Shown in pieces: positions 37,024 to 49,400 of a stretch of 64,000 nt of DNA. Source of the stretch: Capitulum mitella. Taxonomy: Eukaryota; Arthropoda; Thecostraca; Pollicipedomorpha; Pollicipedidae. Location: assembly GCA_030062745.1 (NCBI GenBank), contig CP099841.1, positions 1,116,001 to 1,180,000 of the forward strand, given 5' to 3'. Position numbers and translations under genes: made by a program. Under the pieces are notes generated by a model. It saw only the letters and a list, made by a program, of their open reading frames with translations, had not been told where the DNA came from and did not search any database. Positions within the stretch are counted from its first letter, which is position 1. Every line of letters begins with the position of its first letter.

Positions 37024-40000
37024 CTGCCGATGACGCCAGAGGAATTAACGGGCACAGCCTCACACTGCCGCTGACGGGATGCGTTCTTATCAAATTTATC
37101 ACTAGAGCAAAGTACCGGAGTATTGCGTTATGACGCTGCAGGGCGCAGAAACGGACCGGGGCTCATTCAGTTGAACTGGGGCAATTACTCGCGTCATTTC
37201 TCTTGGGGAGAGGCACTCATCCATCAGCGCAATTCAGCTGCCTCCTTTCCTGGTGGGACTAGGGCAGATTCTACAGTCAGCACAGATCACTAGTTCCTCA
37301 GCACTGGCAGAACAAATGTCTCTTCATCAACAAACATTATATTTCTGAACATTGGTAATAGGGAAAGGGCGACCTTTTTAAATCAACACTAGACATGATT
37401 TGGCCCGGCGTTCTGTGGAAACCTCAAACGACAGGCTAAGTTAGCAAAATGAAGAAAAGTAGCGGCTAAGCAGGACACATTTCAAAAGGTCCCCTGTTCG
37501 CCAGACTACCATGTCGCATTCAACATCACCGAAACTTGCTCTCAGATAAAGGCGACGAACATCCTACGAAGGCAGACGACAACAGGCGTGTGTTTACACT
37601 AAGTTTCAGTTCTGCGACGAGTTCAGTACACAAAGAGTGAGATATCGCACTGCTTCTCTACGGAGTTCTTCGCCTCTCTGATCAGAGGATGACTGCTTCG
37701 CAACTTTGGCAGATACTTAATCAAGAAAGTGGACAACAGCTTAGGACGCAGGGAGACCTGGCCTGGCCGTGGCGTCAGGCCGTGGTGCCAGGCCAGGCTA
37801 CGGCCAGACCGTGGTGTCCGCCACATGCCGCGGACACGGAACCTCTCGCCATCAGCCAGCGATGGTCGCCGGTAGGATAGTCCGGTCCGGTCCTGTTCGA
37901 TAGGTCCATCCACTTACCCAGGGCGCCATCTCGTGTGTCTCTCCGGACCGGTGGTGGTAATTGAGGATCAGCACCGGTGCTGACCACCGACGACGCCACC
38001 ATGAACATTATGCAGTTAAAGTATGTTCCTACAAACATAGATGGCGTTAAAAGCAGCCCGCCGCAGGCGAGGCCATCGTCTGTGTCGGCACTGGGCCGGC
38101 GCTCACGAGGTTCTGACGGTGTCGCCAGAGGGCTCTGCCAGCAGTGGCAGGCCGTCATTCTGCGACTTCTGATCAAGGACCCGCTGCCCAGGCAGTGAGG
38201 AGACCCGTTCTCGTGAGCGGCGACAAAGGACCTTCACGTTTCGGATGCCCGTCGCGATCAGGAGAGTTTACCATCTTACTGAATCGAACGTGATTCATCT
38301 TGGTATTTTCTTGGAAAGAATGCAAACGTTTGGAGTCCTATTAGGCTTCAACTCTGTCTTGAAGAAAAAGTTTAGAGAAAAGGTGACGTCAACTGTCCAA
38401 ACTTTGGAAGTTTTACTGCGGTCATTTCAAATGTATGACAGTCGAAACCAGAATAAGATAGAGTGGTTCAAAACAGCCACGAAAACCAAAAGATATGGCC
38501 ATTGAAAATGTTGATTTAAGTAAATGGTGTTATAACTTACTGAAAACATCCGCAATAGCTAATTTCGCCGGCATTTCTCACTGCCAGCGTACTTTGTTAG
38601 CAACTTGTAAGTCCGCAACGAAAATACCCAGATGCCTCACGAGAATACGTCCCAGGATGGTGGCAATGACGATTTACTCGAATGTCCGCGTTATTCACCA
38701 CGCACTTTGAGTGAACTTATTCAGCAAACATTTTGTCATCTCACACACCGAGCACCCAGCTAGCATTAAGGCCCGCTGATCGGCATTCGTCTGCCAGCAT
38801 GTTGTGCCCAGGCGGGACAGAATATGCATGCATCAGACCATTCGATGATGAGAGCCATGCGCCTCAGGGCGGTGGCAGAGCGAGAGCGCGGCCGACCGTG
38901 GAGCCGGGGGCGGGCCGAACGGGGGCCGCAGCGCCGGCGACGTCACCTCAGACAGCCGCCGCCCGCCGCCCGCCGGCCCGCCACAGGTCGGAATTTAGAG
39001 CACCGGTTTAATCCATGCATATTTATGGTCTGATTAGCTTATTTATCGGCAGTTATTTAGTCCCTTTCTGGCGTCGGCGGGCTCGTGGCTGTAGTCGTGT
39101 GACGGTTTTATCGATGAGGCCCGACAGTGGCCTGATTGAGCCGGAGCCGCCGCCCGCCAACCGCGAAAGGGACTGAACGAAGGCACGCGCGAACTGGCGA
39201 CTCGCTTAGCCAACGGTCATCAACCAAGAGAACCTTGCTTTGAAGATCGGAGGGGACACCACAAGTCCGCAGGGCGCGCCGCGTGGGCGGCACCCTCGAC
39301 AGGAGGCGACCAGAGCGCCAGCGACGGGAGGGCCCGGCCGTCGTCAAACCAAGGCCCGCTGGAGGGCCCTTGGCCAAGGAGACGCTTGGCAAGACGTGGC
39401 TGCTTGGAGTCGCAGAGGGGACGGGCCGGACACGGCCGGCTTATGGGGGCCAAAAACCACGCCAAATTTACGCGCCGAATTATCGCGCGTCCTTCCCCAG
39501 AGTCCGACCAAAGTTTTGAGCCTCCTCGTCGATGCTCTAGAGAGTCACCGAGCGACTGACTCTGAGGACAGGACACGGGTCTGTCTGATTAGCTTTTAGT
39601 TAATCAGATACATTGCCTGTTCTTGTGAACGATGCAGCGCATGGTCAACAAGCATGCGTGTGTCCATGCCAAGCCATGCACAGTAAACATTCACTAACCG
39701 CGTGTGTATTGAGGATGTTTGTGAAGACAAGCAGAACCTTTGTGTGCGTTTGAATCGGTTATGAATGATATTAAACATTATTTAGATGCGGAATGGGTTG
39801 CATTGAAAGGTAGGAATCATTGTTGAATGCACTGCGGAACGGACTTCAGCTAGGGCAAAAAGGATATCGTCACATTGTCTATTATAATTGTAATTATAGA
39901 CATATATAGACATATAGACATAAAATAGACATTATAGACATATAGCCATTATAGTAGCTTTACCATCTTAACAAAAATTGGCTTAATGACCCACATATTT

Positions 40001-43000
40001 CGTTGATAAAAGACATCACGTTTCCTTCAAGACATTCATCTCCTTCATCTTCTTCAAACCTCGCAGGAATATAAGCACTGGCTTTGCATGTTTTCGCTCG
40101 ACCCAAAATAAAACCCGTTCATTTTCTCCCCAGGCAACCTATCATTCGATGGAGCAGGTACGTGTCGTCAGTAACCCAGTCAGTCTATTGCTTCACTTCA
40201 TCGTCATCCACTAGTTACCTCAACCTTTCCCCGGCACATTTGAGTTTCATGCTTAAAGGCAGCCCAGTACTTTCCGGCTGCTTTTCCAAACATCAACGCT
40301 GTTGATCAACTACAGTCCATTGCCAATTTCATCCTGACCCATCATTCGTTCAGCAATCCCTCGGTGCAACGTCTATCCAAGCAAAAGTTAAGGCTCATTT
40401 AATCACCCAACACCACCCTGTTCGTCCAGGAAATGACTTTTTGTTCTTTGGCCACATGACTTACTTCTATAAAGGAAGTCCTGCTCAGTCGACTAGGATT
40501 CGCTGTCCGGAAAAGAGGCGCATTGTTACTGAACTCTATATACATTGTTTCCACCGTGGCACCGCTTGTTTCCAGATCGGCTTTGCAATATCGTGAACCA
40601 TATTATTAGGCGAAGCTGCCATTGCATATTCTCCCATCTCGCCTAGCTGTCTGGTTTCGGTCATGTTGGCCCGCTGGCTCAATTTGGAACGTTTCTCTGA
40701 GGAACAGTGGAACCCCGCTTTCAACGGGTCGCGGCTTCAGATGATTCCCCAGGCCCCCCACAGCCGTGACTTCAGACCGGGTCTGCCAGGCCTGTCTCGG
40801 GGAAACATAACGCCTTTTTGGGCAGACTCAGCGACAGCACGCCTTAAATTCCGGACACCCCGCCGCAGGCCATGCACTGATTCACCCTAATGTCGTCCGT
40901 CCCCTCCACTCTCTAGTGATACCGTCCCCTCCATTCTTTAGCAGCAATGTCTTCCGTCCTCTCCATTCTCTAGTGGACATTGTCGTCCGTCCCCTCCACT
41001 CTCTAGTGACATTGCCGTCCGTTCCGTGCCCTTTCTAGTGACATAGTCGTCCATCCCATGCAATCTCTAGTAATACTGTCGTCCGTCTTCTGCATTCTCG
41101 AGTGATACTGTCGCCCGTCCCCTGCACCCTCTAATGACACTGTTGTCTATCCCCTGCATTGTCCTACTACGTCGCCAGCCAATCCAGTGCCGAGTGAAAT
41201 TACGAGTCGTTGGTCCACACGGGCGGATCGAGAAAACATCAAAACTTCTGACCTTATCAGCAGATTCGGGAAATCTGTCACGGGCTATCAGCCGTCTGGG
41301 TTTTGTTGCAGTTTGGTCTGACAAACAGCAACTCAAAGTCCTCTCCAGTTCGAAGACATTCGTCTCAGAGTTCCTTTTGTTGACGAATCCCAAATGTTAT
41401 GCACATTTTCAGGATCGTTATTTTCGACCGAAAGTTTTCGCCGATGTTAGATGATTTACGTTGAAAAGAAGTTACGACAGATTTCATAGACTTAAAAATC
41501 TGTCGTTGCCAGAAGACCCAAAATAACTGGCAACTGGGCAACTTCCGGCACCAAGTCCTTCAGCCGGAAACTGAAAAAGCACCCCTAGAAGCCAGTGTAC
41601 GTTAAGCAGAACCCTGGCGAGAAATTAGCCAGTGTCGAAATTTGGAGGAATACTTCGTTCTCACTTCAAAAATGCGATTACCACTTGATTCGAAACCCAT
41701 CTTTTTCATCTTTTCCATCTTTTTTCATCTTTTTCATCTTTTCATCGATTTTCATTTTTTGTTTCGTTATTTCGTCTTTACATTTACTTTTTTTATTTTT
41801 ACATTTATTGTAATCTTTACATAATTAATTCCTTATATTTAAATTCTAAAAAAAATATATTTAAACTTGTCCTGGGGTCGGATGCAAGGCGTGATGTACT
41901 GCCGGCATTGAAACACCCAAGCCTCTCCCTCCAAGCCCCAAGGAGAAAAAAACAACAACTTCTCTGCGTAACAGTCTCGTTTCAGTTCACAGCTGGCTTT
42001 GTTGTGTGATCGCAGTGAACAGCTACTGGTAATAACATAAAAGTGCAGAACTGAAACATTTCATCACTGCAGTTGTTTCGGAGAAGGCTCCCCGTCTTGC
42101 ACGAACTCGCATAAGATTAGATACGTTTGTGTGTGTACGTGCACATAGCAGACTAGCGTTGCTGCATCCGACATGGATATACAGCAGCTCATCAAGCGGT
42201 TTACTGTGAAAAAATTATACCTTTTATATTTATGGAAATTTTCCGTCAGAGGGGGTTAAACAAATCATTTCATTTTCAGTCGAATAAAACGTCATTATGG
42301 TGGGAGTGGGTGTTCTGTTTACGGACTGGTTTTCGAATGGGAAGCATGTGTTTGTGAGAAAACTTTATCGTGAAATGTGGTAAGTGGTCGAAATTTAAAA
42401 TGTCATGTGATCATGATCATAATAAGCTAAATGACTGAGCTTTTGTGCTCAGATGTGCTGTATCCGAGATCAGTAATGATGCTCTCAATTTGAAAATCAC
42501 GCATGAAATAGAAACAGGAAACAAGAAACTGCTTGTTGGTTTGGGGAGGGGGGTTAGGGCATTTACAAACTGAGGAGTGCATTGCATATGGTTTTGTGCA
42601 AAGGCACCCAAGAAAACACACGTGTTGCGTACTATTTTACTCTGCATATCTCGCGGGAAAACACCTGCGCTGCCAGAATAAAGTACATGACTTGAAGAGG
42701 AAGAAATCGGTGGCGAGAAAGGCTGACAACTGAGAGGAAATCACCCCGGGACACTTGTCAGAATACCCAGAATATACTTTTTCTGGTCATGTAGGAGTTC
42801 GTAAACTGGGATTCCGCGTCAGGATATTTTGGAGCCTGGTCATTCCATGGTAATGAACTTAACACATCGGTATCACTTTACCTTCATCATATGTTTCAGA
42901 TGGCATGGGATGCTCGTGGCGAGCTAAATAGAAGAACAATGTTTGTGATGCCCGATTAGAGCCATGTGGCTTCCGTTCGAGCCTATAGCTTGACGAGAAT

Positions 43001-43426
43001 GCCATACTCAGAAGCCGTAAGCGGCGTTTTTCGTCGACACTTCTGAAAGGTCCTTAGTGCACGAAATACCTCTGGCATGAAAATTAAAGGAAAGGTTATA
43101 CTCCTAAATAAACAGAAGCAATCAGGCGTGGAAGCAGCCCTCCCCTATGTCAGGAAATACTTTTTAGCACTGAGTAACACGGCTGCGGTGTGGCCGGGTA
43201 CATCTGTGGGTGCGGGGCTGTAGCGGCTGCGGCGGGGCCGGGTACATGTGTGGGTGCGGGGCTGGAGGGGCTGCGGTGTGGCCGGGTACATCTGTGGGTG
43301 CGGGGCTGGAGGGGCTGCGGTGTGGCCGGGTACATGTGTGGGTGCGGGGCTGGAGCGGCTGCGGTGTGGCCGGGTACATGTGTGGGTGCGGGGCTGGAGG
43401 GGCTGCGGGGTGGGGGGGTATATTGT

Positions 43427-43460
<34 letters not shown>

Positions 43461-46400
43461 GGGGGGGGGGGGGGGGGGGGCCGGGTCGTTGTGGGTGCGG
43501 GGCTGGAGGGGCTGCGGTGTGGCCGGGTACGTTTGTGGGTGCGGGACTGGAGGGGTTGCGGTGTGGCCGGGTACGTGGGTGCGGGACTGGAGGGGCTGCG
43601 CTTGCTGGCGCCTGATCCTGCTGTCTTTACGCTGTCCAATTCGATTTCACTTAAACACCTCCGCGACACGCCAACCGCCTACGTTTCCCTCCGCCACGCT
43701 GCAGCCGTGCTTCTCCATGAATGATGTAGAATGCAGTACATGCGCCATCATAGGCGCCTCGGGGCTAAAACAGGGACTGCCCAAATGCCAGCAGGGCTGG
43801 AAGTGTCTTTAAAGGACTTATTTTACTAAAGTTTACCTTACTAAGGGCAGTGGCGTAGCGAAGGGGAGGCCGAAGGGGTCATGACCCCTTGGAGGCCAGG
43901 CGGGGCCTCCTGGCGGCCGAGCGGGCCCCCCTGGGGCCGAAGGCTCCAGTTCTTTGGATAGCGTGAGGCGCCCGCAGGACATCTCTCACTGTCCGGAACA
44001 GACAATTAAAGCAAAATAAGAGCATTTTAAGCCATAAAAAACAGTTTACGAACTTCAAGGAAACGTACTCCGAATATACAAGAAGTCTTTGTGTGCTATG
44101 AAAAGAGGTCCGTGGTCTGAATGAGTGTTTAGGGGTCCCTGCTAGCTTGTAGGGGAGTTCACTGCTTGTCTGGGGAGGGCCCCCTGCCGGCCCATAAAGG
44201 GTCCTGTTAGCCTCTGAAGGTACCTCGTTTCGGCCTGAACGCTATGAAGAAGGCCCCTGCCCCTTCCTCCAGAGATCGACAGGGGCCCTTTACAGGCGGA
44301 TAGTGTGCCCTCACAGACAGGCAGTGACCTCCTTGGCCAACAGGGGCCCCTAAACTATCATTAAGGGGCCCTTGCTTTCCTGTTAAGATGTCCCTGCAGA
44401 CCTGTAACAGGCGCCCGCCAGGTCGGTAGGAACGTCTTTACAGGCGAACGTGGGTTCCCTTTACAAACCTAAAGCAATTTTCACCACATGGGACCCCACT
44501 GATTCCAAGGGCCGGGCGCGGGTCCAAAGGGGGAGCAATTGGGGCGATCGCCTCCTCCTTCCCTGGGGCCTGAGAAGGGGCCCCTGTCAGATTTAAAAGG
44601 GGCCCCGAAGGGGCCCCGTATGAACTTCACGGGGTCTCTAAAAGAACGTGAGGGGCTCTTAATGCAAGTCAGGGAGGCCTGCTGGAGGGTTAGATGACCT
44701 CTGAGACGCACAGAGGGCCCCTGAGGTTCCCAAAGGGCCCCTAAGACCACAATAGGGCCCCGACACGGCAGAGTGTCCCTGAGACCCCAGATACCGCCAT
44801 AGGGCCCCTGAGACGGCCAAGATGAGGACTGAGTCCCTAGGGCACCCCTGTGAGTGAAAAGCTGAAGGTTCTTGATGTAGTCAGAGGGCCTCCGGGAGGC
44901 TTAATGAGACCCTGACACGGTAAGATGGCCCCTAAGATGGAAAGAAGGGCCCTTGAAACTCTTCAAGGGCTCCTGGGACCACAAGGGACCCCAACACGGC
45001 AAAGGGTCCATAAGGCCGCTGAAATTGCCAGAGAGGTACCTGAGACGGAAAGAACTTAAGAGGGTGCCTAGCACGGCACAAGGAGACCCTGGCCAGCCAG
45101 AGGGGCCCCTTGAACGGGGATTCGTCGGTGACCTTCTCAACCTCGAGAGGAGTCACAAATGGGCTATAATGGCCTTTCTGAAACCTTGAGAGATTCTTGA
45201 TGCTGTCAGGGGCCTCCGCAAGGCAAAGACGATAATGAGGGCCTCTGAGACGGTATTTGGATCTTATGGGGGCGCTGGAAGGCCAGAGGGTCCCCAAGTA
45301 TAATAAACGGACTCCTGGCACGGGCAAGGTCCCCCTGAGACTGCCAGTGAGGCTCCTAAAGCGCCAACAAAACGGCTAGAGTTGTTCAGGCTAGGAGGGG
45401 CCCTGAAAGACTGCCAGATATATCTCATGTAACAGAGGAAGACCCCTGATACAGCCATGGGGACCACCGGAGACGTTCAGCGGGCCTATGACACTGCACA
45501 GGGTCCCTGAAATTGCCAAAAGGTCTTTTGTAACTGCCAGAGGGCCCCCGAGACGGCCAAAATGTCTCCCAGAGACGATAAGAGGGGTACCCAGAACCAC
45601 AGGGGGTCCACTTAGACTGCTAGAGAGACCTACGAGACTGCTAACTAGAAGTCTCTAGCAACAGGGGCCCCTGGCAACGACCAGAGGGATTTCTGAAACT
45701 ACTAGACCTGGAGACGTCCAGACTGTTCCTGAAACGGCCAAAGGACCAAGGGGATTGCCAGAGGCGTCTCTGTCACAGCAGAGAGAGACTGACACAGGGC
45801 CTTTTTTAGTGCCTGAGGGACTCTTTAAACGGCAAAAACGCCCCAGGAACAGCAGGAGGGAATCCGAGATGGCTCAAGCGTCCGTGAAACTGCCAGATGG
45901 GTCCCTGAGACTGTCCGAGGTGCCCCTGAAACTGCCAAAGGAGCGCCTGAGACGTCCCGCGGGATACGTGAAACTGTAAAAGGAGCCTGAGACCACTAGA
46001 GGGTCCTGGAACGACAGACGGCTAGAGACCACCAAAAGTGCCCCTGTGACTGCAAGAGGGAACCTAAACTAAGCTTACAAAAAAATCCCCCAAAGCTACG
46101 GGATGGAGGGGGGTCCAGGAGACGGCCCTCCTGGACCAGATACAGACACGACCTTTGAAATAGAGGGAGGGACGGAACCGTTGAAAGTCTCGCCGTTTTT
46201 GTCATATTTTGGTCACTTTGTTCGGGAACAAAACGTAGAATTCCCCCAAATAAGGTGGCGCGTTTGAATTTTTGTCATTTCATATCGTAAAAAAACAAAA
46301 TTACGTCATTTTTTCTCATCTGAAGGGCAAAAACATAGGGTCCCCGCGCGGACCATTCGCCTCCACCTTTCCCCTTCCCCACCTTGGCGAAATCCTGGAT

Positions 46401-49400
46401 CCGCCCTTGGCAAGGGCTCCCATGGGTTACGGGGGCCCCTTGATCCGATTTGCCCCCCGCCCTGGGCGGAAACCTGAATCCGTCCCTGGCCAAGAGATAG
46501 AGTAGTAAAGCACTGCAGCCAAATCAGTTGATGTCAGAAGCCAAAATTACAAGCGTGGATAATAAGGGTAGAAAGAGTACCAAGTCAAACACGCAAATTT
46601 CAATTCTGACACGTGGCAACTTAATCCGGACCATGACTTGGTCATAGTCATTGGATCTTACTATTCTGTGGTTCTAACGACATTAGCAATAAGCTCATAA
46701 CCATTGCCGAACTTGACACCGAACATATTCCAATACTGCTCACTTTTACGATGTTCATTTGGAGACTGAAATGTTTTTCATCAAAGAAAATAGTTTGTAT
46801 GTTTTAGCAGGCACATATGACTAATCAATAACGGCAAGATTTTGGTCTTTCGGTGCGCTTGTCGTCTGTGGGTGGTAAACGGGAAAAATATAAAACCCTG
46901 GCTCAACAAGTTAAAGTGGTCCTCAAAAGCATGCCATCCATTTTAAGCTATACACATCAAATGTAAAATCCAGGGCGCGGCAAGGATTTTCTTAAGGGAA
47001 GGGGCAAGAGCTCAGAGTGAATTGAAATCATACGAAAACTGCCTGCTGGGAAGACGACGTGTAATGACTTTCACAAAAATGCGGGCCTAAGGGGTGCCGG
47101 GCTCCCCTTTGGCTGCTCTAGTGGCAAAGTTCCTCACAACGCGGTAACACGTTACATTTAAGGATAACGTTCCTCATCAGCGGGGCATTTGTCCTGTTTT
47201 GACCGAGCTGCACCAACCAGAGGAGTGTGCGGGAAGCGTTGTCAAGACACAGGCCAGCGGTAAGGGGCGGCGGTGAGGTGTTAGCGTCTCTTTAGCGGGC
47301 AAGTGTTAAAGTAGGCGGTTTCTGCTGTCGGCTGTTGGTCAGTGGCGGCCGATAGTCCAGCATGCCATTCCCGGTCTAGTGGTGGGAAAGTGGCCCGTCC
47401 ACCCGCACGCATTCGGCCCTGGTTCGCCGTCGCCGGCCGCCGTCTAGCTTCGTCCACTGCTGCTGCTCTATGGCGGCACGGCCAGGCCCGGCAGGCTGGC
47501 GCCAGGAGGCCCCGGGGCAGGTGCCCGGCGGTCAGCGCCGCGGCCGCAGCGGGGGCCAGTCGTGGAGCCAGTCAGTGCACCCAATGCAAGGCGGCGAGCG
47601 CGTTAGGCCAGCCGTCCGGACCGCCGACCGGAACAGCTGATCGCCGCAGAGCGATAGAGAGAGACAGAGGCATGCGGGGTGACGATCTGCTGACCTATCA
47701 GGGGTACCGCGTCTGACGTCTCCGGCAAAGCATCGCTTATCATTAGAGAAAACACAGTCAGCGAGAGGAGGATGGTTACGCCTGGAAAACAAGGCCAGGT
47801 CAGGCGCAGTGCCAGCTGCTCGGTGACGGGTGACTGAAGCGTGGCAACCCAACGTGAACAACCATGCGCCCGACACGGAGCAGACACTATCGGGAAATCG
47901 GCTCACAGTTCGACAGATGTATAGATATGAAACGGAGAGGTGGGCGTGTAAGAAAAAGGAAAGAGTAAGAGAAATAGTGAAAGAAAGAAGGATAGAGAGG
48001 TGTGGAGAGAGAGGGGGAGGGAGAGAGCAAGGAAAAGGGCAAAACAGAGAGAGAGAGAGAGAAAGGGGAGAGACAAAGAGAAAGAGAGAAAATACACTGC
48101 GCAGAAAAGAGAGAGTGGACGAGACAGCGGAGTAGGGACGCCAGGGTATCGACAAAAGCGGCGCGGGTATAAACACTGCTCTGTACACGCCTATTATGGA
48201 CATCTACCGCCAGCTGGTCTCTTGGACACAGACGTCTCGCGTGCTCAGCTGACGACCCTGCGGCGTTAGCTGCGCACATGAGGCAAGCGCTGCGCTGACG
48301 GTCACCGGCCGGCCGGTCCAGTGTTCTCTACCTAACACAGGCATTGCATCTGACACTTGCGGGAGAGTCTCAGCGACTAGATTGTGGAACACGGTCAGGG
48401 AAAGAAGAATCGTAACCCCTGAAATCAAACAAATGATAATGAAGTTGGCGTAAGTGTCGGCTGTTTAGCTCGGCTGGTCGTGCCTCCTCTTGCGTTGCAA
48501 TTTGGAACGAACATTCTGTGGTGTCCCCTCGGGTCCAGCCGGACTAAAAGCAGCCTCAGCCGACTACACAGCGGTGTTTACCTATGAGTGGCACTGCGTC
48601 GGATGTAGTAGGCATACTCTCGGCCACCATGTTTAGAAAGACAGTGAGTGATAGCAAAACTGTGACACCTAAAACAGGAATGGAAACAGTGAGCCGTGGA
48701 TTTTCTCGCACCTGAAGGGTTGTTGGAAAAAACTATCTGGAAGGACTTCAGATGCTAGACTCAAGCACAATTTCAGAAGACGGGCAATGATTCTGAAAAG
48801 GAGAGTCGAGGATGATGTAGGAATTTATGTAAAAATATGAGACAGGGATCAGTGGCGCATGCGTCTTAGAAAGAAAACACAAAACACAGCATGCATGATG
48901 CCCTGTAATCCTAATATAGAACAATGTGTAAGACAGGCATGAATTTATGTTTGCTTTATCTGTCTGTTCGCTGGTTTTCAGCAGAACCACTGCTTCCTGA
49001 ATTTACGCGGTCGGTCGTTACACGACATCGAATCGGGCAATGTATTTGGTGGGAGCGTCAAACCCTCTGGGAGTCCAAGTGCGATTTTTACTTGGGGTTA
49101 CCTAGTAGAGGCACAGCCTCTGAGGTCTCTGGCATATTCGCAGCGACTTGGTTGAGAAATACGGTCAGAGATAGTAGAACAGTGACCCCTGGCGATAGAG
49201 GACATGGTTAACTACCCGACTGGACGCTGGCCTCTCGCCCAAACAGAGCACGTGGTCCTAGCCGAAGCTGCCGCGGATGAAAGAATCACACAGATACGGA
49301 GCAAATAACGGGGAAGAAGCAGAGCAAGGAAAAGAGAGAATGAGACAGAGGGTGGAAATAGAGCTTGAGAGAAAGAGGTCCAGAGACAGAAAGATGTACA

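Larger units (their letters stand above)
38029..47694 (-). other. alpha6 intron between the TM2 cassettes and exon 9
   Basis: A 9.7-kb intron, the longest of the gene. It holds CpG-rich islets (38850-39000, 39120-39560), a 32-33 bp minisatellite (40890-41170), the 44-bp array with a poly-G tract (43190-43610) and a decayed satellite (44100-46130). No extra TM2 copy was found here by reading. Confidence 0.65.

Noticed and set aside
43145..43812. Proline-rich (minus) and glycine-rich (plus) open frames
   Set aside because: They are generated by the 44-bp minisatellite and poly-G tract and have no unique sequence.
43850..46495. hAT-like DNA transposon (cagtggcgtagc at the left, inverted ccagggacggattc at the right)
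   Set aside because: The termini match only partly, and the flanking 8-mers do not form a target-site duplication.
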